DNA from: Deltaproteobacteria bacterium
GTDB taxonomy: Bacteria; Desulfobacterota_B; Binatia; UBA9968
Length of the DNA stretch: 64,000 bases
Assembly: GCA_005879255.1 (NCBI GenBank)
Contig: VBKY01000140.1
Coordinates: 1,002 to 65,001 of the forward strand
Direction: 5' to 3'
Both the position numbers and the translations under genes were made by a program. The notes under the pieces are model-generated. The model searched no databases and was not told the origin of the DNA. It saw only the letters and a list, made by a program, of their open reading frames with translations. Below, in pieces: positions 45,915-55,174 of the stretch; positions within the stretch are counted from its first letter, which is position 1, and each line of letters begins with the position of its first letter.

Positions 45915-47051
45915 TTACAGCTGGCTTTCGAGAATCTCGAGTCCATCCAAGCGGTCGACGAGGTAAAGCTTACCGTCCTCGGCGCGAAAGACATCGTTGC
46001 TCTGGACGGCCTTTTGGTCTTTGCCCGGCTGTGGAACGTAGTAGCCGACCTCCTTCGGGGAAAACGGGTTAGAGACGTCGAGGGCGCGCAGGCCGCCGGC
46101 AAACCAGGTGACATAGTGAATGTTGTCGTAAACTTGTTCCGCCGGCTGGTGCGCGCCGAAGCGGCTCCCTGGTTTTGATTCACCGTCGTAGGGGATCATG
46201 TAGTTCGCGATCGGCATGGGGCGGGTCTCTTCGGTGATGTCGACCACCCAGAGAAAAGCATTGGGCGTCGGCATCAGCTTCTCACCGACTTCCTCGTCCG
46301 TGACGATCATGAAATCCCGATCCATGATCTTATTTGCGAACGGGAGCGTGGTATGCGTCGGGCATGGGTAGGGCGGACTCCAGTCGAGTATGCTGACAGT
46401 TTTCGGTTTGCTCATGTTCGAAATGTCGACGATGGCGAAGCCGCCGTGCCAATAGCTGATATACAACCGGTCACCGCGGCGAATCGGATGGTGACAGCGA
46501 TGGTCCCAGCCGTGCCAGGTCGGCGTCTCCCCGCCGGCCTTCCATTGGCCCGGCATCCACCAGCGGCCGACTTCCTCCGGTTTCTCCGGATTCTTTAGGT
46601 CCAGAATCAACGCAATGTTACCGACGTAACCTTCCATATGAGGGGAAAGGTAGGCATAACGGCCGTCGAAGGTGAATCGATGAACGCCTTTTTCCGCCGC
46701 CTTGAAGAAGGCGATCTCGCGCGGCTTTGCGCGATCCGAGATGTCGAATACTTTTAGACCCGCTTGCGGTTCTTTCTTCGATTTATAGCGCTCGTAATTA
46801 ATCAGCATCACATCGCCGCTCACGCGAACTTTGTGAGAGTGAATCCCCTCCGGCACTTCGAGCTGAGCCACGAGCTTGGGATGCTTGGGATCTCGCACAT
46901 CGATGATCGAGGTGCCTTCGGGTGGTTCGATGTGGCCCACATAGGCGTAGCCGTTCTCCACGACTATGGAGCCTCCCCCAGGCAGATCCGTTCGGCCGAT
47001 CATTTTGATGTTTTTGCTGACACCGACGGGTGGGATTCCATTACCTGCCAT
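45915..47051 (-). CDS. LVIVD-repeat beta-propeller protein
   Basis: ATG 47051 after GAGGAGGCAATC. The 378-residue protein has repeated blade motifs: YAYVGHIEPPEGTSIIDVRD, GLKVFDISDRAKPREIAFFK, FAIVDISNMSKPKTVSILDW and GGLRALDVSNPFSPKEVGYY. These are typical LVIVD repeats. It lacks a signal peptide. His-rich positions (WHGWDHRCHHP) could bind metal. Relatives are of unknown function, and some occur with organic-acid catabolism. Confidence 0.82.
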   Translation of the reverse strand: MAGNGIPPVGVSKNIKMIGRTDLPGGGSIVVENGYAYVGHIEPPEGTSIIDVRDPKHPKLVAQLEVPEGIHSHKVRVSGDVMLINYERYKSKKEPQAGLKVFDISDRAKPREIAFFKAAEKGVHRFTFDGRYAYLSPHMEGYVGNIALILDLKNPEKPEEVGRWWMPGQWKAGGETPTWHGWDHRCHHPIRRGDRLYISYWHGGFAIVDISNMSKPKTVSILDWSPPYPCPTHTTLPFANKIMDRDFMIVTDEEVGEKLMPTPNAFLWVVDITEETRPMPIANYMIPYDGESKPGSRFGAHQPAEQVYDNIHYVTWFAGGLRALDVSNPFSPKEVGYYVPQPGKDQKAVQSNDVFRAEDGKLYLVDRLDGLEILESQL

Positions 47052-47091
47052 GATTGCCTCCTCTAATTACCGACCTTGAAAAGTTCCGACT

Positions 47092-47166
47092 GTCTTGATT
47101 GTCATTTCGAGCCGCAGGCGAGAAATCTTATCGGGAAAGATCTCTCAGGCTGTTCGGGATGACAAC
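47092..47166. repeat. TGTCATTTCGAG...GGGATGACA interspersed inverted repeat
   Basis: TTGTCATTTCGAGCCGCAGG to CTGTTCGGGATGACAA has complementary ends and an AGAAATCTTATCGGGAAAGA middle. This is a form of the widespread 'TGTCATTCCGAG' intergenic repeat. A half copy occurs at 32827-32862. Confidence 0.65.
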
Positions 47167-47188
47167 CAATTATGCAGGTGAGCGACTA

Positions 47189-47827
47189 TCATCCTCGTGC
47201 CTTTTCTATCATCGCAATAACCTGGCTCGTCGTACGCACGCGCGACATGCGCGGCAAAATCAATTCCATTAGCGTGTCGTGCGCACGTTGATCGTGCGAT
47301 GTGCCACAGGCGTCACTGACGACGATCATGTTATAGTCCAAGTCCCTGCCCGAATACAAAGTCGACGTGACTCCGACGTCGGTCGATCCTCCGGAGATAA
47401 TAATTGTGTCGATGCCTCGGGTGCGGAGCGCGAGGTCCAAATAAGTTTGGAAAAAAGCGCTCCAGCGATATTTCACGATGTAGTAATCGTCCGGTTGTGG
47501 CTCGAGATCGGCGAGCACGTCCGAGCTTTTGTCGCCGGCGATGACATGCATTTTGGTCTTCGTCACTTCGCCGTTCGGCCACGGCGTGAGTGAATTGTTG
47601 GTATCGGTGAGGATTAGCGCCGTGGTGGCATTGTCCGGGCGATGGTTACCCTTGGCGAAGAAAATCGGCAGCCCGGCGGCTCGCCCTACCTTGCTTAATC
47701 GGATGGCATTTTGAATCCACGGTTTCAGCACGCTTGGCTTGCCCGGTTCCGGCGCGGGAACGTAGCCGTTGAGGATGTCGAAAAAGAGCAGCGCTGTTTT
47801 CTTGATCTCGAAGTGATTGACGTTCAT
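47189..47827 (-). CDS. isochorismatase-like hydrolase lacking the catalytic cysteine
   Basis: The 212-residue protein has the isochorismatase fold: KTALLFFDILNGYV (catalytic Asp), YYIVKYRWSAFFQT (catalytic Lys) and IISGGSTDVGVTSTLYSGRD, where the nucleophilic Cys of the usual TN/TD-x-CV motif is Gly (TDVGV). VSDACG follows. Without Cys it cannot use the standard thioester-type amidase route. It may be a non-cysteine isochorismatase-type enzyme, as EntB also lacks Cys, or a different reaction. Start ATG 47827 after GGAGCTTTTCC. Confidence 0.8.
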   Translation of the reverse strand: MNVNHFEIKKTALLFFDILNGYVPAPEPGKPSVLKPWIQNAIRLSKVGRAAGLPIFFAKGNHRPDNATTALILTDTNNSLTPWPNGEVTKTKMHVIAGDKSSDVLADLEPQPDDYYIVKYRWSAFFQTYLDLALRTRGIDTIIISGGSTDVGVTSTLYSGRDLDYNMIVVSDACGTSHDQRAHDTLMELILPRMSRVRTTSQVIAMIEKARG

Positions 47828-47976
47828 GGAAAAGCTCCTGTTTTGTTTGGGTCAAGCCATATCAGCGGACGAACCCACGAAGAACGAAATTAACGAATAG
47901 CAGACTAACCTGGATTTCTGTTTTCACGGGAATGACCGGGCCCCCAGACCCTTGTTAAACTGTTGAGACGGGGACA

Positions 47977-48719
47977 CTAACGAATTTTAATGCCTCGTTT
48001 TTCTTTTTCTTCGACGACTTTCCATCCGTCTTTCGCATACCATTCGATCTGGCGGAACATGCCGGTGAGAATTCTTACGTCTTTGTCTTCCAAGCCGGCC
48101 CGGCCGAAGATGCGCCGGAAGGCGAGTAGCATATGCTCGGGGTTTTCCGAATCTAAGAAGCCTATTTTTAGTAGTGAAGTTTTCATGATGTCGAATAGCC
48201 GCTCGACATGCTCGGCTTCCGCCCGTTGAATTCCACCGTCTTTAAGCGGACCCAGTGACGCGAGGTAAATCTCGTAGAGACAAATAACCGCTGCTTGGGC
48301 GACGTTAAGCGACGGGTAGTCAGGATGTGTGGGAATCGTCATCAGCAGCTGGCAATGTTCGAGATCTTTGTTGCTTAGGCCGTGATCTTCCGGCCCGAAG
48401 ATTAATGCCACTTTGCCTTTCTGTGCGGCAGCAACGATCGTGCGCGCTACTTCGCGGGGCGTTTGGCTGTGGCTACGATACAGCCCGGGCCTGCAGGTTG
48501 TGCCGACGACCAAAGCGCAGTCGCCGATCGCTTTACGAAGGCGTCCGCAAGAATGTCTCTCCCGTGCACGGCCATTGCTTTGGCCCAAAAGCTTTGCGTG
48601 CGCGCCTTGCCGACAATCGCGAGCTCACCGGCGCCAAGATTTTTCATCGCCCGCGCTACCGAGCCGATGTTGCCGGAGCCGCGCGGCCGGACCATGATTA
48701 TACGGAGATTGCTCGACAT
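47977..48719 (-). pseudogene. TrmJ/TrmH-family RNA methyltransferase, one-base frameshift
   Basis: The first frame from ATG 48719 reads MSSNLRIIMVRPRGSGNIGS VARAMKNLGAGEL and VHGRDILADA, the SPOUT start of TrmJ-type enzymes. After a one-base deletion near 48541-48546 the second frame continues LRKAIGDCALVVGTTCRPGL, then ALIFGPEDHGLSNKDL (SAM loop) and TIPTHPDYPSLNVAQAAVIC (knot). The family 2'-O-methylates tRNA position 32 or similar. The restored product is about 247 residues, near TrmJ length. A housekeeping-like gene broken by one base suggests assembly error as a real option. Confidence 0.82.
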
Positions 48720-48724
48720 ACCAA

Positions 48725-48800
48725 AACAATTGGAACTGCTGGAACGACTTGAACGTCTGGAACCGTTCGGCGACTAAGTTCAAATCGTTCCAGTGGTTAA
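48725..48800. repeat. CGTTC 9-base-period repeat, inverted copy
   Basis: TGGAACTGC, TGGAACGAC, TTGAACGTC, TGGAACCGT read as 9-base units on the opposite strand, then TTCAAATCGTTCCAGTGG in the usual direction. It sits between two minus-strand genes. Confidence 0.7.
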
Positions 48801-48837
48801 ACGAAAAAAGCCGGAAACAGGACTACCGCCGAACGAT

Positions 48838-49491
48838 TCATTTCGCAAACCGACAAGCGCGGTTTTTCAGTATCACCGAGCGATTTTTGGCGTCGAATTC
48901 GGTTCGGTAGCCGAAGTCTTCGTGCATCAGCGATTCTCTGTCGTTGACGTGTTCGGCGCCGAAGACATGGCCGAGCTCATGAATCAAAGCGATCACGTCG
49001 AATTCGGGCTCGGCGTTGGGACCCCGGTAATGAAACACTTTAGTAATCGGTACGACGACATAATTCGCCAATCCCTGCTTACAATCGCCGATTCTGTCGA
49101 CGCGGGGTCGGCCCGCCATCAGAATACGGCTCACCCCTTCAGCCGTGAAAGCGACGACGAGATCGTAGTCCTGGTTTTTCGATTGACCGGAAAATTCTTT
49201 CTGCAAGCGTGCCAACAAATCGGGAGTCGACGGGATGCGCTCCTTCTCGGGCCAGGCCGAAACGCCTTGAGTCACCAGACGAATATCGAACTCGCGCTCG
49301 TAGTAGTCCGATGCCGCTTCGATCAGACCGCGGGCTTCGTCGGCCCAGCGCGGATTTCTCGCGCGGAAGGAAACGTCGGCTAGCGTCTTGATACGCACGA
49401 TTCGCCGAGGCGTATCGGGGCCGAGGACCGAACAAGAGGCTATCAGAAGCGCGCTAAGGATTGAGCAAATTATCGGTCGGCGCGTAATCAT
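48838..49491 (-). CDS. lipoprotein zinc metalloprotease (metzincin-like)
   Basis: The 217-residue protein has a lipobox signal (MITRRPIICSILSALLIASC). The zinc site is LIHELGHVFGAEH (HExxHxxGxxH) followed by NDRESLMHEDFGYRTE, a Met-turn type LMHEDF. This layout is metzincin-like and the domain is about 150 residues. It probably acts in the periplasm or on the outer membrane. The gene's first 38 bases overlap the end of the spermidine-synthase-like gene, so the two are linked. Confidence 0.8.
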   Translation of the reverse strand: MITRRPIICSILSALLIASCSVLGPDTPRRIVRIKTLADVSFRARNPRWADEARGLIEAASDYYEREFDIRLVTQGVSAWPEKERIPSTPDLLARLQKEFSGQSKNQDYDLVVAFTAEGVSRILMAGRPRVDRIGDCKQGLANYVVVPITKVFHYRGPNAEPEFDVIALIHELGHVFGAEHVNDRESLMHEDFGYRTEFDAKNRSVILKNRACRFAK

Positions 49492-50962
49492 CGGTCAGTA
49501 TCGGAACATCTTCTGGGACAGGTCGGTCGAAATAGGCCACGGCGATGTCTTGGATCGGGTCCGGAAACAACCCCTTGTCGAGGCCGCCGGCGCGTTTGAC
49601 GATGTCTTTGATGTCGATGCGTTGCTTGTCGCGCGTCGCGATCACAATGACATTTTGAATCGTATCGAGGCTGACGTTATCAGCGCGGCGCGCGGCGAAA
49701 ACATAAGTCTGCGGAAACACCTGGCGCTGGGTTCGGACAAAAGCGCGAGCGATCTTGCCTGACGGGCCGGTGACGGCGCTGATGAGATTGGCCACGATGA
49801 TGCCATTCGGAGTGAGTCTTTTCTGCGCCAATTCGAAGAATTGTTTGGTCGTCAGATGAAACGGCATCGCGTCGGTGAAGTAGGCGTCGATCAAAATAAT
49901 GTCGTATTGATTCTGTGTGCGCGTCAGAAACAGCCTGCCATCTTGAGCGTGCAGCCGCATCTGCTTGCCTTCTTTGACCTGGAAGTAGTCTTTGGCGAGC
50001 TTCACGACTTCCGGGTCGATGTCCACGGCGTCGATTTCAATGTTGGGAAATTCCTTTTGCACCTTTTTGGGAATCGAGCCGCCGCCGAGACCGATCACCA
50101 GCATCTTTTTAGCGTCGGGCCGAAAGGTAAATCCGAGAGAAGTATAGCGTGAATAAATCAGTCGCAGCGCCGTCGGGTCTTTGAGATTCATCGCGCTCTG
50201 CAGGGTACGGTCGAAGTACATGTAGCGCGCCTCGTCATCCTCTTCGATCCGGATGCGATGATAAAAAGTGTCTTTCTGCAACAGCGTCTTGGCCCAGGCG
50301 AAGGGAGTCCAAACCATGCTGACCAATCCTAAAATAAATGAAACAGCCGTGACGGCCCGCGCTATGGAGACGCGCTGCAGTCGGATTAACGGTACTACAA
50401 CTAGTGACAAGCACACCAGCGTGATGCCGAGGGTGTGGATGATATTACTCACGCCCAGCGCTGGTATCAGGTAAAACGCGGTGAGCAGGGTACCAAAAAT
50501 GCTGCCGCAGGTCGACACCGCGTAGAGGGTCCCGGCGGTACTGCCGACGGTATCTAAATGAGTTGCCGCCAAGCGAATGACGTAGGGCGAGATCGTGCCC
50601 AAAAATATTCCGGGCAAGAGAAACAGCGCGCTGCAAGCGATGAGCGGGTTTAGCCGGTTGCCGAAGTCGACGCTGGCAATCGATTCATTGACCGACGGAT
50701 AGATAAATGGCAGGAAAAAAATCAGTATTCCCGGAATCAACAAGAGCGTGAGCAGCTTGCCATAGGACGGCTCGCGCGCCGACAGCCAACCGCCCCAGTA
50801 ATAGCCGATGCTCAACGCGGCCAGCACCACCGAGATCAGGCTACCCCAGACGAAGATCGAGCTGCCGAAGTGCGGCGCCAACACTCGGCTGCCGACGATT
50901 TCGAGCGCCATTAAAACTGCGCCGCTGATGAAGACGACGATGTTGAGCAGAAGCTGCACCAT
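49454..50962 (-). CDS. membrane protein with spermidine-synthase-like domain
   Basis: From ATG 50962 the 502-residue protein has an N-terminal part with about seven to eight membrane segments (MVQLLLNIVVFISGAVLMAL, EIVGSRVLAPHFG ...). A C-terminal Rossmann methyltransferase-like domain follows (MLVIGLGGGSIPKKVQKEFP, NIEIDAVDIDPEVVKLAKDY, LHAQDGRLFL, YDIILIDAYF). This fused family is known but its product is not. It starts directly after the helicase stop and overlaps the metzincin gene by 38 bases. It may modify an envelope component. Confidence 0.85.
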   Translation of the reverse strand: MVQLLLNIVVFISGAVLMALEIVGSRVLAPHFGSSIFVWGSLISVVLAALSIGYYWGGWLSAREPSYGKLLTLLLIPGILIFFLPFIYPSVNESIASVDFGNRLNPLIACSALFLLPGIFLGTISPYVIRLAATHLDTVGSTAGTLYAVSTCGSIFGTLLTAFYLIPALGVSNIIHTLGITLVCLSLVVVPLIRLQRVSIARAVTAVSFILGLVSMVWTPFAWAKTLLQKDTFYHRIRIEEDDEARYMYFDRTLQSAMNLKDPTALRLIYSRYTSLGFTFRPDAKKMLVIGLGGGSIPKKVQKEFPNIEIDAVDIDPEVVKLAKDYFQVKEGKQMRLHAQDGRLFLTRTQNQYDIILIDAYFTDAMPFHLTTKQFFELAQKRLTPNGIIVANLISAVTGPSGKIARAFVRTQRQVFPQTYVFAARRADNVSLDTIQNVIVIATRDKQRIDIKDIVKRAGGLDKGLFPDPIQDIAVAYFDRPVPEDVPILTDDYAPTDNLLNP

Positions 50963-50964
50963 GT

Positions 50965-52965
50965 TTAACTCTCCCACTCCCAATAAGATCCCTCCGGCAC
51001 GAGGGCGACTGGCTCCAGCAGTCGTGACGAGATACCGTCGATAAACTGCGATGGACGGGATAACACGATGCGCAGAGTCCTGTCAAAAACTCTGGTCGGA
51101 TAACTGATAAAAAGATTTTGTTTCGCGCGCGTCGCTGCGACATAGAGCAAGCGACGTTCCTCTTCCAACTCTTCAATGGAATTGATGTTGTAGAACGACG
51201 GAAATCTTCCTTCCAATGCCCAGATGATGAACACCGAATGAAACTCCAGCCCCTTGGCTGAGTGAATGGTTGACAGCACCAGAGGGCCTTCGTCGGGATT
51301 GACCGCCAGCACGCCACCGATGCTGTCATTGGGCGGCTCAAGGGCCATGTCGCTGAGCAAGCGCTCAAGACTGCGATAGCGATCGGTCATGCCTTGAAAG
51401 TGCTCCATATCTCTAAGGCGTTTCGGATGATCATCCGGATAGTGTTGCTTGAGGATCGGCACGTAATATTGCATCAGGTACTGCGCTTGTTCCGACGGGA
51501 GCTCCGCTTGCGCGGCTTCTTCGAGTACCTGCGCGAGCGTTCTCAGACCGTGCGCAACTTTACCTCTGGCGTGATAAGAGCGGAGCCGTTCGGTTGGCTT
51601 AGCGCCGTCCAGTAACCATTTGATAATCTTCTGGCTTGCCCCGGGCCCCACGCCTTCGAGCAACAGCAAGACGCGGTTCCACGAAATCGCGTCTTTGGGA
51701 TTGGCGATAATACGCATGTGTGCGAGCAAGTCTTTGATGTGGGCGGTTTCCATGAATTGGAACCCGCCGCGTTTGACGAACGGGATATTGTGACGCGCCA
51801 GCTCGATTTCCAGATCGAAAGAGTGAAAGCTCGAGCGAAACAACACGGCCATATCCCAAAGCGGCACGCCTTCCTCGCGCAGCTCGAGAATTTTCTGACA
51901 GACAAATTGTGACTGCATCTGCTCGCTGCCCGCTTGCACGAGCTTAGGTCTTCCGCCCACGCCCTTCGTGGTGAAGAGCCGCTTCTCGTAGCCTTCTTTG
52001 GCACGCTGAATAATCTCGTTCGTCAAATTTAAGATCGGCTGCGTGCTCCGATAGTTTTCTTCCAGCTTGATGATCCGCGCACTGGGAAATTGTTTCGGGA
52101 AATCCATGATGTTGCGAAAATTGGCGCCACGAAACGAGTAAATGCTCTGGGCGTCATCGCCGACTACCGCAACGTTGTCATGCGTCGCGGCGATCAGGCG
52201 GACGATCTCGGCCTGCAGGCGGTTAGTGTCCTGGTATTCATCTACCATGATGAAACGGTAGATACCGGAAAGGCGGTTGCGCACTTCTTCATGATCGGCC
52301 AGCAAGTCGCGAAGCCTGATCAAGAGATCGTCGTAGTCGAGCAGCGATTTCGTTTGTTTATAGTCGACGTAGCGATGGTAAAGCTCGGCGAGCTCGTAGT
52401 TGACATCGATCAGATGCGGATATTCTAGTTCGAGCAAATCGGCCATGCGGATCTGCTTGTTGAGCGACATGCTGAAAATGGCCGCCACCGTTTGTTTGCG
52501 TGGAAAACGCCGGTCTTTGGCGTTGAGGCCCATATCGGTGCGGATCAGCTGGATCACATCTTCGCTATCGGTCCGGTCCATAATGGTGAACGAGGGCGCT
52601 AGATCGATGTGCCGGCCGTTGATACGCAAGGCAAGGTTGGCAAATGAATGGAAAGTACCGCCGGCAACTTGATTGCAACGCCCGTCGATCAGTAAGCTGG
52701 CGCGCCGGAGCATCTCCTCGGCAGCACGGCGCGTGAAAGTGAGTAACAGGATCGAACGCGGATCGATGCCTTGATCGATGAGATGTGCGACGCGATAAAC
52801 CAAGGTGCGGGTCTTGCCGGTACCCGCCCCGGCAATGATCAGCAGTGCTCCTTCGATTGCCGTTGCTGCCTGATACTGCGCGGTGTTTAGTTCCTTGCGG
52901 AAGTCGAGCCCGGAGCTGTTGCGAATGGGCGGAGAGGGATTTTTGAGAATGTACGTGGTCGTCAA
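50965..52965 (-). CDS. UvrD/Rep-family DNA helicase
   Basis: The start is TTG 52965 with GGAG 6 bases upstream; an in-frame TTG at 53013 lacks this. The 666-residue protein has the SF1 motifs: LNTAQYQAA (Q), IIAGAGTGKTRTLVYRVAHL (Walker A), TFTRRAAEEM, FIMVDEYQDTNRLQ (DExQ), VVGDDAQSIYSFRGA (III), LEENYRSTQPIL, and VLSTIHSAKGLEF with VAATRAKQNL at the end. It unwinds DNA in repair or replication. Linkage to the membrane protein gene is tight (2 bases). Confidence 0.92.
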   Translation of the reverse strand: MTTTYILKNPSPPIRNSSGLDFRKELNTAQYQAATAIEGALLIIAGAGTGKTRTLVYRVAHLIDQGIDPRSILLLTFTRRAAEEMLRRASLLIDGRCNQVAGGTFHSFANLALRINGRHIDLAPSFTIMDRTDSEDVIQLIRTDMGLNAKDRRFPRKQTVAAIFSMSLNKQIRMADLLELEYPHLIDVNYELAELYHRYVDYKQTKSLLDYDDLLIRLRDLLADHEEVRNRLSGIYRFIMVDEYQDTNRLQAEIVRLIAATHDNVAVVGDDAQSIYSFRGANFRNIMDFPKQFPSARIIKLEENYRSTQPILNLTNEIIQRAKEGYEKRLFTTKGVGGRPKLVQAGSEQMQSQFVCQKILELREEGVPLWDMAVLFRSSFHSFDLEIELARHNIPFVKRGGFQFMETAHIKDLLAHMRIIANPKDAISWNRVLLLLEGVGPGASQKIIKWLLDGAKPTERLRSYHARGKVAHGLRTLAQVLEEAAQAELPSEQAQYLMQYYVPILKQHYPDDHPKRLRDMEHFQGMTDRYRSLERLLSDMALEPPNDSIGGVLAVNPDEGPLVLSTIHSAKGLEFHSVFIIWALEGRFPSFYNINSIEELEEERRLLYVAATRAKQNLFISYPTRVFDRTLRIVLSRPSQFIDGISSRLLEPVALVPEGSYWEWES

Positions 52966-53807
52966 GAAAGCTCCAAACGAAGTTAAATTACCTATTTTCC
53001 GCCGGTGGAGCAAGCGTTTAGCGAGTTTTAGGCGACTTGTGCGGACGTTTTTCTCAAAGCGCGAGAGTGCCGGCGCGCTATAGGGAGTTTCCTGATAGAC
53101 GCGATCGACCGATGGGTCTCGCGTTTACCGGGCTGCTGGGAATGAAAAATACAATGCCCTTGGAGGATTTATTTTCGCGAAAACTGAAAGTTTCCCGGCG
53201 AACGTCCGGCTGAATATCAAAAATATGACTGCCTTCGCGAAAACGATGGACAGCAAACGGTCAGTAAAAAAAGACCCCCAATTTTTAATTACAATTAAAT
53301 AAGCTTAAGAACACACTCATACTGATGGTGAGTGTTCGTCTCGACGGATTTTTGGAATAGATGAGTTTCGGCAATTTTCAAATGGATCCGCATCCATTGT
53401 GCCTCACAGTACGTCCATTGTGCCACACAGTAAATGTCCTTCGCGTCCGTAATCTGCGTAGGAAATCTCCTACAATGATGAGCTTCCAATCTGCCGTTTT
53501 GTCCCGCAATCGACTTAACATGTCTTGTATTTTGGTAAGTTACGCTTCTTTGGGCGCTTTGGTATAAGCCTTGCGGAACAACTGACAGCGGGGGCGGAAT
53601 CCCCTATCGCGATTGCGGCGAAGTGCCTCAGTCGCTTTTTTTACAGCATAATTTGCATGTGAGCAAATTTAGGATCACGACTAAAGCCGTCGTTTATGGC
53701 TGCGCCTTAAGCGGCCATTGGAGGGTAGGCGTATGCGGGCTCGTCCGTCGCAAAACTTGAAATCGGCCACTCGAATCGCATCACCAGCGGCCAACCGGAG
53801 GTGGAAT
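52966..53807. other. 842-base intergenic region with direct repeats
   Basis: No gene is supported. TCCATTGTGCCTCACAGTA and TCCATTGTGCCACACAGTA (53393-53431) are tandem copies differing by one base with a 21-base period. The region is AT-rich around 53260-53300 (TTTTTAATTACAATTAAATA). It may hold divergent regulatory sites for the helicase and the envelope cluster. Confidence 0.5.
53393..53431. repeat. tandem TCCATTGTGCC repeat
   Basis: TCCATTGTGCCTCACAGTA at 53393 and TCCATTGTGCCACACAGTA at 53414, 21 bases apart, about two helical turns. This spacing would place two protein sites on the same face of DNA. Confidence 0.6.
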
Positions 53808-53975
53808 ATGACGCGGGAATCAAAAATAGAGACGACATTAGGCGATCTCGTCGTCGCTTTAACCGAGGAAACGGGCCGCCATGTCCGCGACGAGAAGATG
53901 ACCTATGAGGTCGTGGCTTATATTCTCGCAAACTTTCTCAACGGCTCCAATCGTCGGTCAAACCAGCCGCATTGA
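53808..53975 (+). CDS. small conserved hypothetical protein
   Basis: ATG 53808 follows CCGGAGGTGGAAT. The 55-residue product MTRESKIETTLGDLVVALTE continues ETGRHVRDEKMTYEVVAYIL and ANFLNG. It matches the form of small cytosolic proteins common in deltaproteobacteria (ETTLG-x-L-x2-ALTEE ... VAYIL), role unknown. Upstream ATGs at 53718 and 53733 lack ribosome sites. Confidence 0.6.
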   Translation: MTRESKIETTLGDLVVALTEETGRHVRDEKMTYEVVAYILANFLNGSNRRSNQPH

Positions 53976-54076
53976 GTGTTGAGATTAATCAATTGCGTTG
54001 GCGGTTTTGCAGTGACCTGAGACCGCCGATCGGATTGTGTGGCCATTCGATTTAATCCTCTATAGGGAGCGGAGCA

Positions 54077-54697
54077 ATGCTAGACCGAAAAAATATTATT
54101 GCGGCTTTACTAGCTACGTGTTTGCTTACGTTAAGTCCGGCTGCATTGAGAGCCGGCGTTCCGACCGAGCAAGTGCGTCAGACGGCGGACCAGGTGTTAT
54201 CCGTGCTTCAGGATTCGCGACTCAAATCCGCCGATAAGCAGAAAGAACGCCGCGAGCAAATACGGCAAATCATCGGAAGCAGATTCGACTTTGGTGAAAT
54301 GGCCAAGCGCTCGCTGGGATCCAATTGGCAGAAGGGCAACAACGATGAGCAGCGCCAGTTTGTCCAACTATTCACTGAGCTTCTGGAGAAATCATACTCT
54401 GACCAGATCGAATCCTATGACGGAGAAAAAATTGTTTACGGCCGCGAAAACATCAACCAAGACCAAGCCGACGTCGATACTAAGATCGTGACCAAAAAGG
54501 GCGAACAAATCTCAGTTAATTACAAACTTCGATCCGCAGGCAATGATTGGAAAGTGTACGACGTCGTCATCGAAAACATCAGCCTGGTCAACAATTTTCG
54601 TTCGCAGTTTAACCGTGTCTTGGCGAATGCCTCGTTCGCCGAGCTGCTCAAGAAATTGCAATCCAAGTCCGTCGAAATAAAACCGGTCCGAAGCTGA
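54077..54697 (+). CDS. mlaC: MlaC/Ttg2D-family phospholipid-transport protein
   Basis: ATG 54077 after AGGGAGCGGAGCA. The 206-residue protein has a signal peptide ending near LRA-G. The MlaC domain shows IIGSRFDFGEMAKRSLGSNW, EQRQFVQLFTELLEKSYSDQ, ISVNYKLRSAGNDWKVYDVV and IENISLVNNFRSQFNRVLAN. MlaC carries phospholipids between membranes with MlaA and MlaFEDB. No other mla genes are nearby, so it may act alone or be a hopanoid-transport homologue (HpnM-like). Confidence 0.9.
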   Translation: MLDRKNIIAALLATCLLTLSPAALRAGVPTEQVRQTADQVLSVLQDSRLKSADKQKERREQIRQIIGSRFDFGEMAKRSLGSNWQKGNNDEQRQFVQLFTELLEKSYSDQIESYDGEKIVYGRENINQDQADVDTKIVTKKGEQISVNYKLRSAGNDWKVYDVVIENISLVNNFRSQFNRVLANASFAELLKKLQSKSVEIKPVRS

Positions 54698-54708
54698 ATG
54701 CCGGAAAA

Positions 54709-55100
54709 ATGAAGGGAGCTTTGCGACGACCGACTTTATTCGTAGCGCTTTGGTCGCGGGAGCCTTATGCCTGTCGGTCAATTTGTCCGCCTTGGTGGCA
54801 AAACAGGGTTCAACGGCGGAGTCAAGCAATGTCAGCGACAAAGAGCTCAGAGCTTTTGCGAAGGCGTACGTTGAATACCAAAAGATACGACAGAACTACG
54901 AACCCAAAATGAACAACACTAGAGATGAAAAAGAGAAGCTGAAAATCCAGCGCGAGGGAGACGATAAGGTAAAGCAAGCACTGGAGAAACAGGGGCTCAC
55001 GCCGCAGGGCTATAACCGGCTATTTGCGGCGGTCAATGGCAATCCGCAATTGCGTCAAAAGGCGCTGACGCTGATTGACGAGGAGCGAAAGAAATCATAG
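54709..55100 (+). pseudogene. DUF4168 protein with a one-base frameshift in the signal peptide
   Basis: The mature part (VSDKELRAFAKAYVEYQKIR ... ALEKQGLTPQGYNRLFAAVN) is a DUF4168 domain. The frame's only near start, TTG 54750, has no ribosome site. ATG 54709 gives MKGALRRPTLFVAL; adding one T in GCGCTTTGG joins it to LVAGALCLSVNLSALVA, a proper signal peptide. A homopolymer deletion of one T explains both. The protein would be a small periplasmic protein of unknown role, 12 bases after mlaC. Confidence 0.7.
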
Positions 55101-55174
55101 CAGGCGAAGCCCGACGGCAAGACAGACGCCTTTAAAAGGCGCCTTTGGCGCGGGCAGGCCGAAAGGAGTGGAAA

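Noticed and set aside
54077..54697. A complete Mla lipid-transport operon
   Set aside because: Only mlaC is present; no mlaD, mlaE or mlaF gene is visible.
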